Shown: positions 35,342 through 43,811 of the stretch, piece by piece
Layout: each line of letters opens with the position of its first letter
Numbering within the stretch: the stretch's first letter is position 1
Assembly (NCBI GenBank): GCA_037130365.1
Contig: JBAXTE010000013.1
Span: forward strand, 1-64,000
Reading direction: 5' to 3'
From: JBAXTE01 sp037130365
GTDB lineage: Bacteria; Bacteroidota; Bacteroidia; Bacteroidales; WCHB1-69
DNA: 64,000 bases
The notes under the pieces: model-generated
The model's input: only the letters and a program-made list of their open reading frames with translations
What the model was told of the DNA's origin: nothing
The model's database searches: none
Position numbers and translations under genes: made by a program

Positions 35342-37432
35342 GTGAATAAAAAGATTCATTTACTAATTGTTTTTTTGTTTGCATCTACAATTTGGATATA
35401 CGGACAAGAAAAAGTCGCGGATAGTATTTGTCTCGAACCGGTGATTGTTGTGGCAACTCGCAATGAATCGGCATTGCACAATATCCCTATGCGTGGAGTG
35501 GTGTTGATCCCTACTCAAACAAATTCTTTTACCAACGGCAATATCGATGACCAACTTTATCAGGCTCCCAATGTATATATCGATCGTAGGAGTGGAATTT
35601 TTTCTAAGAATTCATCTGTAAGCATCCGAGGATTAAATGGAAGTACAAGAACTTTGGTTTTATCCAATGGTGTTCCAATCAACAAAACCGACGGTGGTGG
35701 AGTAAATTGGAATCGAATTAATCCCGAAATCGTTGAAAGAATGGAGGTGGTTAAAGGTCCTGGGTCTTCATTGTATGGATTTAATGCTATGGGCGGAGTA
35801 GTTAACATCATCACACGGAAACCAATTTCGAAAAATGAGTTCAGCGCTTCCACTTGGTTTGGAGATTATAATTCCAAAGGTGCTTCGATGTATTATGGAA
35901 ATCGGAATAAAATTGACACGGGATTCTATTATTCGGTAGATGGATTCACACGCTTAGGAGACGGATATATTGCCGAGCCAGACAGCACTCGAGATTCTAC
36001 CAACGCAAAATTATATGTAAAGGATTATGCTGCTCGTTTCTTATGTGGATATAATTTCTCGGCAAAAACCTATTTGGAGGCTGAATACACGCATTCGTAC
36101 AACGAATCTGGAGATGGAACCGAAATCTATGATCCGAAAGGAGCATATTACAGTTTTAATACCGACAATGGCCGATTATTATTTTCATCAGATTTCGGTT
36201 CTTTTGGGACAATTAATGCGTTAGTTTATTATCAGCGAGAAACCTATATTTATCAAAAGGAAAACTTTAAAAAAGCAAAATTACCTCCGTATGAAGTTAC
36301 TGCTTATAATCTAACACAAACAAATGCGGTACGCGATGATTATGGAGTCAATTTGTGGCACCGATTCTCGATAAACAAACATCACAGCTTTGCCTATGGA
36401 GTTGAAGTCCGACAAGGTTCGGGTGATGGGACGGAATTGTGGTTTACATCTACAGATACGATGAGAACTGAAGGAAAACTCAGAAACTATGGGGCTTATA
36501 TACAACATGAGGCCAACTTTTTCAACAATCGGCTGAAGTGGATTTCTGCTCTTCGGTTTGATGCGGTGGAGTTTTTTGATGGCAGTTATCAGATTTATTC
36601 GCCCTCGGCAAGCAACGAATTATTGCAATATTACAATACCAATTATGCCTCCAAGTCGTGGCAAGGATTTAGTCCTAGAACTGGCATCAACTATTCTTTC
36701 TCTACATCGACAACTGGGTATATCAATCTTTCTGCTGGATTCCGGCCACCGATGCTCGACGACATGATTAATAACCGCAGCATCACTAAGGGTTTTAAGT
36801 TGGCAAACCCAAGTTTAAAGCCAGAAACAATCTACAATATTGAAGTAGGAAGCTCTATTAAAATCAAAAATACCATCGTCGTTGAACCTTCAATTTATTA
36901 TATGCAAGGTTTCGATTTCAATTACTTTGTTGCCACTGGCGATACCATTTGGGGCGACAATAAACCCAAGCCCGTGTTGCAGCGCGACAATATTGCCCAA
37001 GTGAATATTTTTGGTACTGAATGCGCTTTGAGATTCTATCTAAATCATGGAATTTCTGGCTATCTCAACTACAGCTACAATAATTCCGTGATTGGAAAAT
37101 ATGATCGGAAAACCGATAGCGACCTCAATCTGTCTGGTAAAATATTGACCGAAGTCCCCCATCATATGGGAAGTATTGGAATAATCTGGCAAAACAAGAT
37201 TGTAAATATTTACGGTTCATTCAACTATACAGGAAGTACTTTTTCTGATGATGAAAATCTTTTGGAACTTAAAGATTACTACACCTTAAATTTAAAAATA
37301 TCCCGAAAAATCAACAAAAATATTGATGTTTGGATTCAAGCACAAAATATCACCGACAATATTTACATCAATAATAAAGGTCAAAAAGGGTTGGGTCGAT
37401 TTGTTTCGGGTGGTTTGAGAATCAAAAGATAA
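35342..37432 (+). CDS. TonB-dependent receptor (BtuB/FepA-like)
   Basis: A 696-residue outer-membrane receptor with a GTG start and signal peptide (MNKKIHLLIVFLFASTIWIYGQ). The plug is at about 30-165: it opens PVIVVATRNESALHNIP and includes VSIRGLNGSTRTLVLSNGVP and ERMEVVKGPGSSLYGFNAMG. A 22-strand-type barrel follows, ending GRFVSGGLRIKR. It lacks the N-terminal carboxypeptidase-like domain and looks like vitamin/siderophore receptors rather than SusC glycan receptors. It is the last gene of the operon with the TiaS-like, S-component-like and lipoprotein genes. Together they offer a route across both membranes. Ligand unknown. Confidence 0.9.
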   Translation: MNKKIHLLIVFLFASTIWIYGQEKVADSICLEPVIVVATRNESALHNIPMRGVVLIPTQTNSFTNGNIDDQLYQAPNVYIDRRSGIFSKNSSVSIRGLNGSTRTLVLSNGVPINKTDGGGVNWNRINPEIVERMEVVKGPGSSLYGFNAMGGVVNIITRKPISKNEFSASTWFGDYNSKGASMYYGNRNKIDTGFYYSVDGFTRLGDGYIAEPDSTRDSTNAKLYVKDYAARFLCGYNFSAKTYLEAEYTHSYNESGDGTEIYDPKGAYYSFNTDNGRLLFSSDFGSFGTINALVYYQRETYIYQKENFKKAKLPPYEVTAYNLTQTNAVRDDYGVNLWHRFSINKHHSFAYGVEVRQGSGDGTELWFTSTDTMRTEGKLRNYGAYIQHEANFFNNRLKWISALRFDAVEFFDGSYQIYSPSASNELLQYYNTNYASKSWQGFSPRTGINYSFSTSTTGYINLSAGFRPPMLDDMINNRSITKGFKLANPSLKPETIYNIEVGSSIKIKNTIVVEPSIYYMQGFDFNYFVATGDTIWGDNKPKPVLQRDNIAQVNIFGTECALRFYLNHGISGYLNYSYNNSVIGKYDRKTDSDLNLSGKILTEVPHHMGSIGIIWQNKIVNIYGSFNYTGSTFSDDENLLELKDYYTLNLKISRKINKNIDVWIQAQNITDNIYINNKGQKGLGRFVSGGLRIKR

Positions 37433-37445
37433 TGAATAATATCAA

Positions 37446-37587
37446 ATGCTAATATTATTTAATCCATTGATAACAAATGCAGTACAATATTACATATTAC
37501 AGATAGGGTATTGAACCGAGATAAATAAAGAGAACATACTAAATTTCAATTAGTCATTAGGTGTAATTTGAAATAAGCATTGGAATA
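37446..37587 (+). repeat. Intergenic repeat, copy A
   Basis: Shares with copy B, in the same order and with mostly the same spacing, ATGCTAATAT (37446-37455), CAATATTACATATTAC (37485-37500), CATACTAAATTTCAA (37535-37549) and TAATTTGAAATAAG (37564-37577). Relative to copy B it has 18 extra bases between the second and third blocks. It lies between convergent gene ends. Confidence 0.75.
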
Positions 37588-37628
37588 ATTCAATAAAAAC
37601 TGGAGGATTATTTGGATGCAACACTACA

Positions 37629-37662
37629 TAAAAAAAGGAAGTCTTTCGACTTCCTTTTTTTA
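37629..37662. terminator. Bidirectional terminator, 15-bp perfect stem
   Basis: 37629-37643 pairs perfectly with 37648-37662 around a TTTC loop, with core GGAAGTC / GACTTCC and A7/T7 flanks. It lies just past the nifJ stop on the minus strand. Confidence 0.9.
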
Positions 37663-37679
37663 TTATTAGCAAGAGATTT

Positions 37680-40600
37680 TTAGAAATCAGCTTTAACTAA
37701 TCGACTGTATTGTTTGTATCTCCATTTTGCGTTGTCTTCTGTAAGCTTGTATAACATTTCTGCTCTATCGGGGAATGTTTTTGCTAGTGAAGTGAAACGA
37801 ACTTCTGAACGGATATACGTTTGGAATTTAGCCCAATCTGGATCTTTTGAATCGATTACAAATGGGTTCTTTCCTTCAACTTCTAACTGAGGATTATAGC
37901 GCCATAATGACCAGTAACCACATTCAACAGCTAATTTTTCTTCAGCTTGGGTTTTTCCCATTCCTAAAGCTAAACCGTGATTAATACAAGGAGCATAAGC
38001 AATTACAATTGATGGTCCAGGGAATGCTTCAGCTTCTTTAAGCACGTTGAAATATTGCGATTGACTTGCGTTCATAGCCACTTGAGCAACATAAACATAA
38101 CCATAAGACATTGCCATCATACCTAAATCTTTCTTACGAATTGGTTTTCCAGAAGTAGCAAATTTAGCAACTGCAGCAGCTGGAGTAGATTTTGATGCCT
38201 GTCCACCAGTATTTGAATAAACTTCGGTATCTAAAACCAAAATATTTACATCTTCGCCAGAAGCTAAAACGTGATCTAATCCACCGTAACCAATATCATA
38301 AGCCCAACCGTCACCACCAAAGATCCAATGTGATTTTTTGATTAAGTAATGTTTAAGAGCAAGTACATCGGTTGCTATTTTATTGTTTTCTTTTTCTAAA
38401 CAAGCAATTAGGTTGTTTGAAGGAGCAACGGAAGCTTCGCCAAGATGCATATTTGAAATCCAGTTTTTGATAGCTTCTTTCGTGTCAGCACTCATTGAAC
38501 CATCTAATTCAGCGGTTAAATTTTCAAAAATACGTTGACGTAATTTTTCAGTAGCTACAGCCATACCAAGACCAAATTCTGCATTATCTTCGAATAATGA
38601 GTTAGCCCAAGCTGGTCCACGACCGCTTTTTTGATTTACAGTGTATGGGGTTGCAGGTGCAGAACCACCAAATATTGAAGAACAACCGGTAGCATTTGCA
38701 ACAGTCATACGTTCGCCAAATAATTGAGTAATTGCTTTGATATATGGAGTTTCTCCACAACCAGCACAAGCACCAGAGAATTCAAATAATGGTTGAACGA
38801 ATTGGCTACTCTTCATATTTTGAGTTTTGTCGACCAAGTTTTCTTTATAACCAACTTTATAATGCATATAATCCCAACGAGCGATTTCATCGTGTTGTGA
38901 TTCTAGTGGTTTCATAACCAATGCTTTAGTTTTAGCAGGGCAGATATCTGCACAATTGCTACAACCGGTACAATCTAAAGTACTCACTTGAATACGGAAT
39001 TGTAAACCTTCAAATGCTTTTCCGTTTGCTTTGATAGTTTTAGTTCCAGCAGGAGCTCCAGCTAAATCAGCTTCATCTAATAAGAATGGACGAATTGCAG
39101 CGTGAGGGCAAACATAAGCACATTGATTACATTGGATACAGTTGCTTTCGATCCATTCAGGAACATTTACTGCGATACCACGTTTTTCGTATTGAGTTGT
39201 TCCAGCAGGGAATGTACCATCTTCGCGACCTAAGAAAGCGCTAACAGGAAGATTGTCACCTTCTTGAGCATTCATAGGTTCAACCACATCACGGATAAAA
39301 GCAGGAACAACTTTTCCTTCGGCTTTTGCTGGAATGGTAAGTTTTGACCAATTAGCATCAACTTCAACTTTAGTTACATCGCCACCACGATCTACAGCTG
39401 AATTATTCATGGCGATTACTTTTTCGCCCTTGCTTCCGTAACTTTTCACAATTGCTTTCTTCATTTGTTCTACAGCAAATTCGTAAGGAATTACTTCAGA
39501 AACTTTAAAGAAGGCACTTTGCATTATTGTATTGGTTCTGTTTCCTAAACCAAGTTCTTCGGCAATTGCAGTAGCATTGATGATATACATTGAAATATTG
39601 TTATCAGCCAAATATTTTTTAGTGCTATTTGGTAGATGAGCAATCGTATCTTCAATACTCCAAATACTATTTAATAAGAAAATTCCACCTTTTTTCAAAC
39701 CTTTAAGCATGTCGTATTTATCCAAATATGAAGGAACGTGACAAGCTACAAAGTCAGGAGAATTTACTAAATAAGGAGCACGGATTGGTTTATTACCAAA
39801 GCGTAAATGAGAAGTTGTAAAACCACCTGATTTTTTTGAATCATAAGCAAAATATGCTTGGCAATATTTATCGGTAGCACCACCAATAATTTTGATAGAG
39901 TTTTTGTTTGCACCAACAGTACCATCAGAACCTAAACCATAAAATTTAGCTTCGTAAGTACCTTCAGGAACTACAGAAATATCAGGAAGAATTGGTAATG
40001 ATTTGAATGTAACATCATCAACGATACCAACGGTAAATTGATTTTTTGGTTCATTCATTTTTAAGTTTTCGAAAACTGCTACCATGTGAGCAGGAGTCGT
40101 ATCTTTAGAGCTTAATCCGTAGCGACCACCAATAATCATTGGTTTTACTGCCATGTTGTTATAAAGCTCAACCACATCTAAATACAAAGGATCTCCATTA
40201 GCACCAATTTCTTTAGTTCTATCTAGAACACAAAGACGTTTAACACTTTTTGGAAGTACATTAAAGAAATATTTTGCTGAGAAAGGACGATATAAATGAC
40301 AAGTAACCAAACCAATTTTTTCGCCTTTAGCGATCAAATAATCAATGGTTTCGCGAATAGTTTCTGTAATAGAACCCATTGCAACAACAATATTTGTAGC
40401 ATCTGAAGCACCATAATAGGTAAATGGGTGATATTCGCGACCAGTTATAGTTTTGATTTTTTGCATGTAATCTTCTACCAAATCTGGAATTACGTCATAA
40501 AATTTGTTTGCTGCTTCGCGAGATTGGAAATAAATATCTGGGTTTTGAGCCGTTCCACGAGTAACAGGATTTTCTGGATTTAATGCGTTTTGACGATAAG

Positions 40601-41210
40601 TATTAAGGGCATCCCAAGGCATAATTTCTTTAAGTTTTTCCTGATCAGCAGGCTCAACTTTTTGAATTTCGTGAGAAGTACGGAAACCATCGAAGAAATG
40701 TAAGAAAGGAACACGACCGCTAATTGCTGCAAGGTGAGCAATAGGAGCAATATCCATAATTTCTTGAACGGAGCCAGTAGCCAGCATTGCAAAACCAGTT
40801 TGACGAGTACTCATGACATCACTATGGTCGCCAAATATTGATAATGCCTGAGCTGCAAGAGCACGAGCAGAAACATGGAAAACGCCAGGAAGTAATTCTC
40901 CCGAAATTTTGTACATGTTTGGAATCATCAATAAAAGACCTTGTGAAGCTGTGTAAGTAGTTGTTAATGCACCAGCTTGAAGAGCGCCATGCACGGCACC
41001 AGCAGCACCAGCTTCTGATTGCATTTCAACAACTTTAACGGCGTCGCCAAAGATGTTTTTTCTGTTGTAAGAAGCCCACTCATCAATGTATTCTGCCATT
41101 GTTGAAGATGGGGTAATAGGATAAATTGCGGAAACTTCGCTAAACATGTAAGCTACATGCGCTGCTGCGTAATTTCCATCACAGGTTAGAAATTTGCTTT
41201 TTTCTGCCAT
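37680..41210 (-). CDS. nifJ: Pyruvate:ferredoxin (flavodoxin) oxidoreductase
   Basis: A 1176-residue single-chain enzyme that converts pyruvate and CoA to acetyl-CoA and CO2 while reducing ferredoxin or flavodoxin. The N-terminal pyrimidine-binding domain begins CDGNYAAAHVAYMFSEV. The central two-[4Fe-4S] ferredoxin domain has CIQCNQCAYVCP (near residue 690) and CTGCSNCADICP (near 745). The C-terminal TPP domain has GACAGCGETPY, GCSSIFGG, GGDGWAYDIGYGG (near 963) and VYSNTGGQASKSTP. Length is normal and all cluster cysteines are present. It has its own promoter and terminator, and is probably central to anaerobic pyruvate metabolism, with a hydrogenase served by HydG as a possible partner. 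Confidence 0.98.
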   Translation of the reverse strand: MAEKSKFLTCDGNYAAAHVAYMFSEVSAIYPITPSSTMAEYIDEWASYNRKNIFGDAVKVVEMQSEAGAAGAVHGALQAGALTTTYTASQGLLLMIPNMYKISGELLPGVFHVSARALAAQALSIFGDHSDVMSTRQTGFAMLATGSVQEIMDIAPIAHLAAISGRVPFLHFFDGFRTSHEIQKVEPADQEKLKEIMPWDALNTYRQNALNPENPVTRGTAQNPDIYFQSREAANKFYDVIPDLVEDYMQKIKTITGREYHPFTYYGASDATNIVVAMGSITETIRETIDYLIAKGEKIGLVTCHLYRPFSAKYFFNVLPKSVKRLCVLDRTKEIGANGDPLYLDVVELYNNMAVKPMIIGGRYGLSSKDTTPAHMVAVFENLKMNEPKNQFTVGIVDDVTFKSLPILPDISVVPEGTYEAKFYGLGSDGTVGANKNSIKIIGGATDKYCQAYFAYDSKKSGGFTTSHLRFGNKPIRAPYLVNSPDFVACHVPSYLDKYDMLKGLKKGGIFLLNSIWSIEDTIAHLPNSTKKYLADNNISMYIINATAIAEELGLGNRTNTIMQSAFFKVSEVIPYEFAVEQMKKAIVKSYGSKGEKVIAMNNSAVDRGGDVTKVEVDANWSKLTIPAKAEGKVVPAFIRDVVEPMNAQEGDNLPVSAFLGREDGTFPAGTTQYEKRGIAVNVPEWIESNCIQCNQCAYVCPHAAIRPFLLDEADLAGAPAGTKTIKANGKAFEGLQFRIQVSTLDCTGCSNCADICPAKTKALVMKPLESQHDEIARWDYMHYKVGYKENLVDKTQNMKSSQFVQPLFEFSGACAGCGETPYIKAITQLFGERMTVANATGCSSIFGGSAPATPYTVNQKSGRGPAWANSLFEDNAEFGLGMAVATEKLRQRIFENLTAELDGSMSADTKEAIKNWISNMHLGEASVAPSNNLIACLEKENNKIATDVLALKHYLIKKSHWIFGGDGWAYDIGYGGLDHVLASGEDVNILVLDTEVYSNTGGQASKSTPAAAVAKFATSGKPIRKKDLGMMAMSYGYVYVAQVAMNASQSQYFNVLKEAEAFPGPSIVIAYAPCINHGLALGMGKTQAEEKLAVECGYWSLWRYNPQLEVEGKNPFVIDSKDPDWAKFQTYIRSEVRFTSLAKTFPDRAEMLYKLTEDNAKWRYKQYSRLVKADF

Positions 41211-41269
41211 AATGAACGATTCTTTATATAATTAATTACTATGTTTAATATTGCCGTTGAAAACCACTG

Positions 41270-41300
41270 CGAAGTTAGTTATTTTCTTAGGAATACAAAA
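41270..41300 (-). promoter_or_regulatory. Promoter of nifJ
   Basis: On the minus strand, TTTTG (41296-41300), an 18-base spacer and TAACTTCG (41270-41277; one mismatch to TAnnTTTG) lie 59 bases before the nifJ ATG. Confidence 0.6.
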
Positions 41301-41307
41301 CCTGTTG

Positions 41308-41391
41308 TTATCTTTTTAACGAAAGAATAACACCAAAAATCACTGTGACAATCATACAGAGAACCAAATAGATAGCTATTTTAGAACCCAT
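41308..41391 (-). CDS. Candidate 27-residue membrane protein
   Basis: A short ATG frame encodes 27 residues, starting MGSKIAIYLVLCMI and ending GVILSLKR. It consists of one strongly hydrophobic helix (residues about 5-24) with a positively charged C terminus, as in real single-pass small membrane proteins. It lies in the 318-base gap between arcB and nifJ, upstream of the nifJ promoter and downstream of the arcB terminator, so it would be its own unit. A -7-like TACTTTTC precedes it. I recognise no family. Chance cannot be excluded at this length. Confidence 0.4.
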   Translation of the reverse strand: MGSKIAIYLVLCMIVTVIFGVILSLKR

Positions 41392-41446
41392 CTAAATTAT
41401 AAAGAAAAGTATAGATTTTTTTAAGAAATTATATTTTACTAACCAT

Positions 41447-41485
41447 AAAAAAAAGCCCCAAAAGTTTTTTTCTAACTTTTGGGGC
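41447..41485 (-). terminator. Terminator of the arcC-arcB operon
   Basis: The 12-bp perfect stem GCCCCAAAAGTT / AACTTTTGGGGC (41455-41466, 41474-41485) has a 7-base loop. The eight A's at 41447-41454 form the U-tract on the minus strand. It lies 44 bases past the arcB stop. Confidence 0.88.
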
Positions 41486-41528
41486 GCAGGTCAAAATCGA
41501 CCACCATATTAAATAACAAAAAACCTAA

Positions 41529-42533
41529 TTATGATCCTAAAGTAGCAACCATAACGGCTTTAATAGTATGTAAACGATTTTCGGCTTGATCAAATACTAA
41601 TGAATTTTTTCCTTCAAAAACTTCTTCAGTAACTTCAACACCATTTTTCAAACCAAATTCCTCAGAAACTTGTTTTCCTACTTTTGTATCTGCATTATGA
41701 TAAGCAGGAAGGCAATGCATAAATTTTACATTTGACTTTCCACTTTTCTTCATAATATCACTATTAATTTGATAAGGTGTAAGCAAACTAATTCTTTCTG
41801 CCCAAACTTCTTTAGCTTCTCCCATAGAAACCCAAACGTCGGTATGAACAAATTCTGCACCTTTAACTGCTTCTTCTGCACTCTCGGTAATAGTAATTCG
41901 AGCACCTGATTCTTTAGCAATAGCTTTACACTCAGCAATTAATGTTGCTTCTGGCCATAATTTTTTTGGAGCACCAATACGTACATCCATTCCAAGGATA
42001 GCACCAATAACTAATAATGAGCGACCCATATTAAAACGAGCATCGCCTAAATAAGCATAAGAAATTTGTTCTAATGGACTGTCTGAATGCTCAGTCATTG
42101 TTAACACATCAGCAAGCATTTGAGTTGGATGCCACTCGTTGGTAAGTCCATTCCAAACTGGAACTCCAGCATATTTTGCTAATTCTTCAACAATCTCTTG
42201 TCCAAAACCGCGATATTCGATACCATCATACATTCTTCCAAGAACACGAGCTGTATCCTTAACAGTTTCTTTGTGTCCTAATTGACTTCCGCTTGGCTCT
42301 AAATAAGTAACATGAGCTCCTTGATCGTGAGCAGCTACTTCAAAAGCACAACGAGTACGAGTAGAAGTTTTTTCGAAAATTAATGCAATGTTTTTTCCTT
42401 TAAGTCTTTGTTGTTCGGTTCCTGCATATTTTGCATTTTTCAACTCTTTTGATAAGTTTAAAAGGAATACTAATTCTTCTTTCGAAAAATCAAGTTCTTT
42501 TAAAAAAGGTCTGTTTCTTAGGTTAAATCCCAT
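41529..42533 (-). CDS. arcB: Ornithine carbamoyltransferase
   Basis: A 334-residue enzyme that interconverts ornithine plus carbamoyl phosphate with citrulline plus phosphate. The carbamoyl-phosphate loop is STRTR at 57-61 (EKTSTRTRCAFEVA). The ornithine side has the HCLPAYH motif near residue 270, and HPTQMLADVLT is present. Pairing with carbamate kinase 39 bases upstream supports the catabolic direction: citrulline to ornithine plus carbamoyl phosphate. By sequence alone, ArgF (anabolic) and ArcB cannot be separated. No arginine deiminase or ArcD antiporter is in the window. Confidence 0.93.
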   Translation of the reverse strand: MGFNLRNRPFLKELDFSKEELVFLLNLSKELKNAKYAGTEQQRLKGKNIALIFEKTSTRTRCAFEVAAHDQGAHVTYLEPSGSQLGHKETVKDTARVLGRMYDGIEYRGFGQEIVEELAKYAGVPVWNGLTNEWHPTQMLADVLTMTEHSDSPLEQISYAYLGDARFNMGRSLLVIGAILGMDVRIGAPKKLWPEATLIAECKAIAKESGARITITESAEEAVKGAEFVHTDVWVSMGEAKEVWAERISLLTPYQINSDIMKKSGKSNVKFMHCLPAYHNADTKVGKQVSEEFGLKNGVEVTEEVFEGKNSLVFDQAENRLHTIKAVMVATLGS

Positions 42534-42572
42534 GACAATGATCTCCTGTTTTTTGAATTATTATTAATTGTA

Positions 42573-43517
42573 TTATTTTTTTACGATTCTAGTTCCGCAG
42601 CCATCATTTTTAAGCTGAGTAGCTTCAGTAATAACGGCATCTATCCCTCCATTTTCGACAAACATCATACATGCTTTAACTTTTGGAGCCATACTACCGG
42701 CTGCAAAATGGCCTTCTTCCATATAATTGTGAGCTTCAGCTAAGGTTACAATTTCTAATTTCTTTTGATCTGGTTTATTGAAATTGATATAAACATTAGG
42801 AACGTCAGTTAAAATAAAAAATTCATCTGCCTTTACATTTACAGCCAAAGTTGCAGAAGCTAAATCTTTATCAATAACAGCATCCACACCACTATAATTT
42901 CCCATATCATCGACAATAACTGGAATTCCGCCACCACCGACAGTAATTACAATATTTCCTTCACGAGCTAATCGTTCAACAATTTGCCAGTTAACAACTT
43001 CAATAGGTTTTGGAGAAGCTACCACTCGACGCCAGCCTCTATCACGTGGATCTTTTTGAAAAGCGTATCCAAATTCAGCTTCCATTTTATCAGCTTCTTC
43101 TTTGGAGTAAAAAGGTCCAACTGGTTTGGTTGGGTTTTGAAACGCAGTATCATTTTTATCAACAACAACCGGTGTAATAATTGAAATTACATTGCGGTTT
43201 ATCCCGTTTTTCTTCAGCAAGTTGCGTAACTGTTGTTCTATTAAATAAGCAATAGAACCTTGAGTTTCTGAAACACAAAAGTGCATAGGTTGGGCAGGAA
43301 TGCCATAAATACGAGCTCCAGCTTCATGTTGCAATAAAACATTGCCAACTTGTGGCCCATTACCATGTCCAATGATAATATCAAATCCTTTTTTAATAAG
43401 CTCTAGTAGGTTATCGCAAGTATCAGTAACGTTGCGTAATTGTTCGTCGAAAGTGCCTTTTTGGTCCCCTCTTAATAGTGCATTTCCACCAAAGGCAACA
43501 ACAGCGAGTTTTTTCAT
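42573..43517 (-). CDS. arcC: Carbamate kinase
   Basis: A 314-residue amino-acid-kinase-fold enzyme that makes ATP from carbamoyl phosphate and ADP. Motifs in order are FGGNALLRGDQ, GHGNGPQVGNVLLQHE, VITVGGGGIPVIVDD, DKDLASATLAV and GSMAPKVKACMMFVENGG. Length and motifs are complete. It is the first gene of a two-gene operon with ornithine carbamoyltransferase, preceded by an exact promoter. The pair yields ATP from citrulline; the source of citrulline is not in the window. Confidence 0.95.
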   Translation of the reverse strand: MKKLAVVAFGGNALLRGDQKGTFDEQLRNVTDTCDNLLELIKKGFDIIIGHGNGPQVGNVLLQHEAGARIYGIPAQPMHFCVSETQGSIAYLIEQQLRNLLKKNGINRNVISIITPVVVDKNDTAFQNPTKPVGPFYSKEEADKMEAEFGYAFQKDPRDRGWRRVVASPKPIEVVNWQIVERLAREGNIVITVGGGGIPVIVDDMGNYSGVDAVIDKDLASATLAVNVKADEFFILTDVPNVYINFNKPDQKKLEIVTLAEAHNYMEEGHFAAGSMAPKVKACMMFVENGGIDAVITEATQLKNDGCGTRIVKK

Positions 43518-43549
43518 ATTTTTTCGTTTTTATTCAAAATTTAAGTGTG

Positions 43550-43579
43550 CAAATCTAAAAAAAATAATTGAATCTACAA
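43550..43579 (-). promoter_or_regulatory. Promoter of arcC-arcB
   Basis: On the minus strand, TTG (43577-43579), a 19-base spacer and TAGATTTG (43550-43557) lie 32 bases before the arcC ATG. Confidence 0.7.
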
Positions 43580-43756
43580 TATCTTTATTCTTAATATTCT
43601 GTAACTTAACCAAAGAAAAAAAATATCATTTATTGAATATCTTTCCAATTGAAAATATTAGGTTTTTATGATATTCGGGTCTATTTACTCAAATTCAAGG
43701 TAATAAATATCTGTTTGGAATCAAAAATAAATACAATTTTATTATAAGTCAATTAT

Positions 43757-43798
43757 AAAAAAACACCTAGCTTGCAAAACCAGCTAGGTGCTTTTTTT
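43757..43798 (-). terminator. Terminator of the DUF2807/barrel gene
   Basis: The stem CACCTAGCT / AGCTAGGTG (43764-43772, 43782-43790) has a 9-base loop, with A-runs and T-runs outside, lying just past the stop at 43812. It can act in both directions. Confidence 0.85.
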
Positions 43799-43811
43799 AA
43801 AAAATTCTTTT

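Noticed and set aside
35342..37432. SusC/SusD glycan-utilisation pair
   Set aside because: The receptor lacks the N-terminal carboxypeptidase-like domain, and the lipoprotein before it lacks SusD helices. No glycoside hydrolases are nearby.
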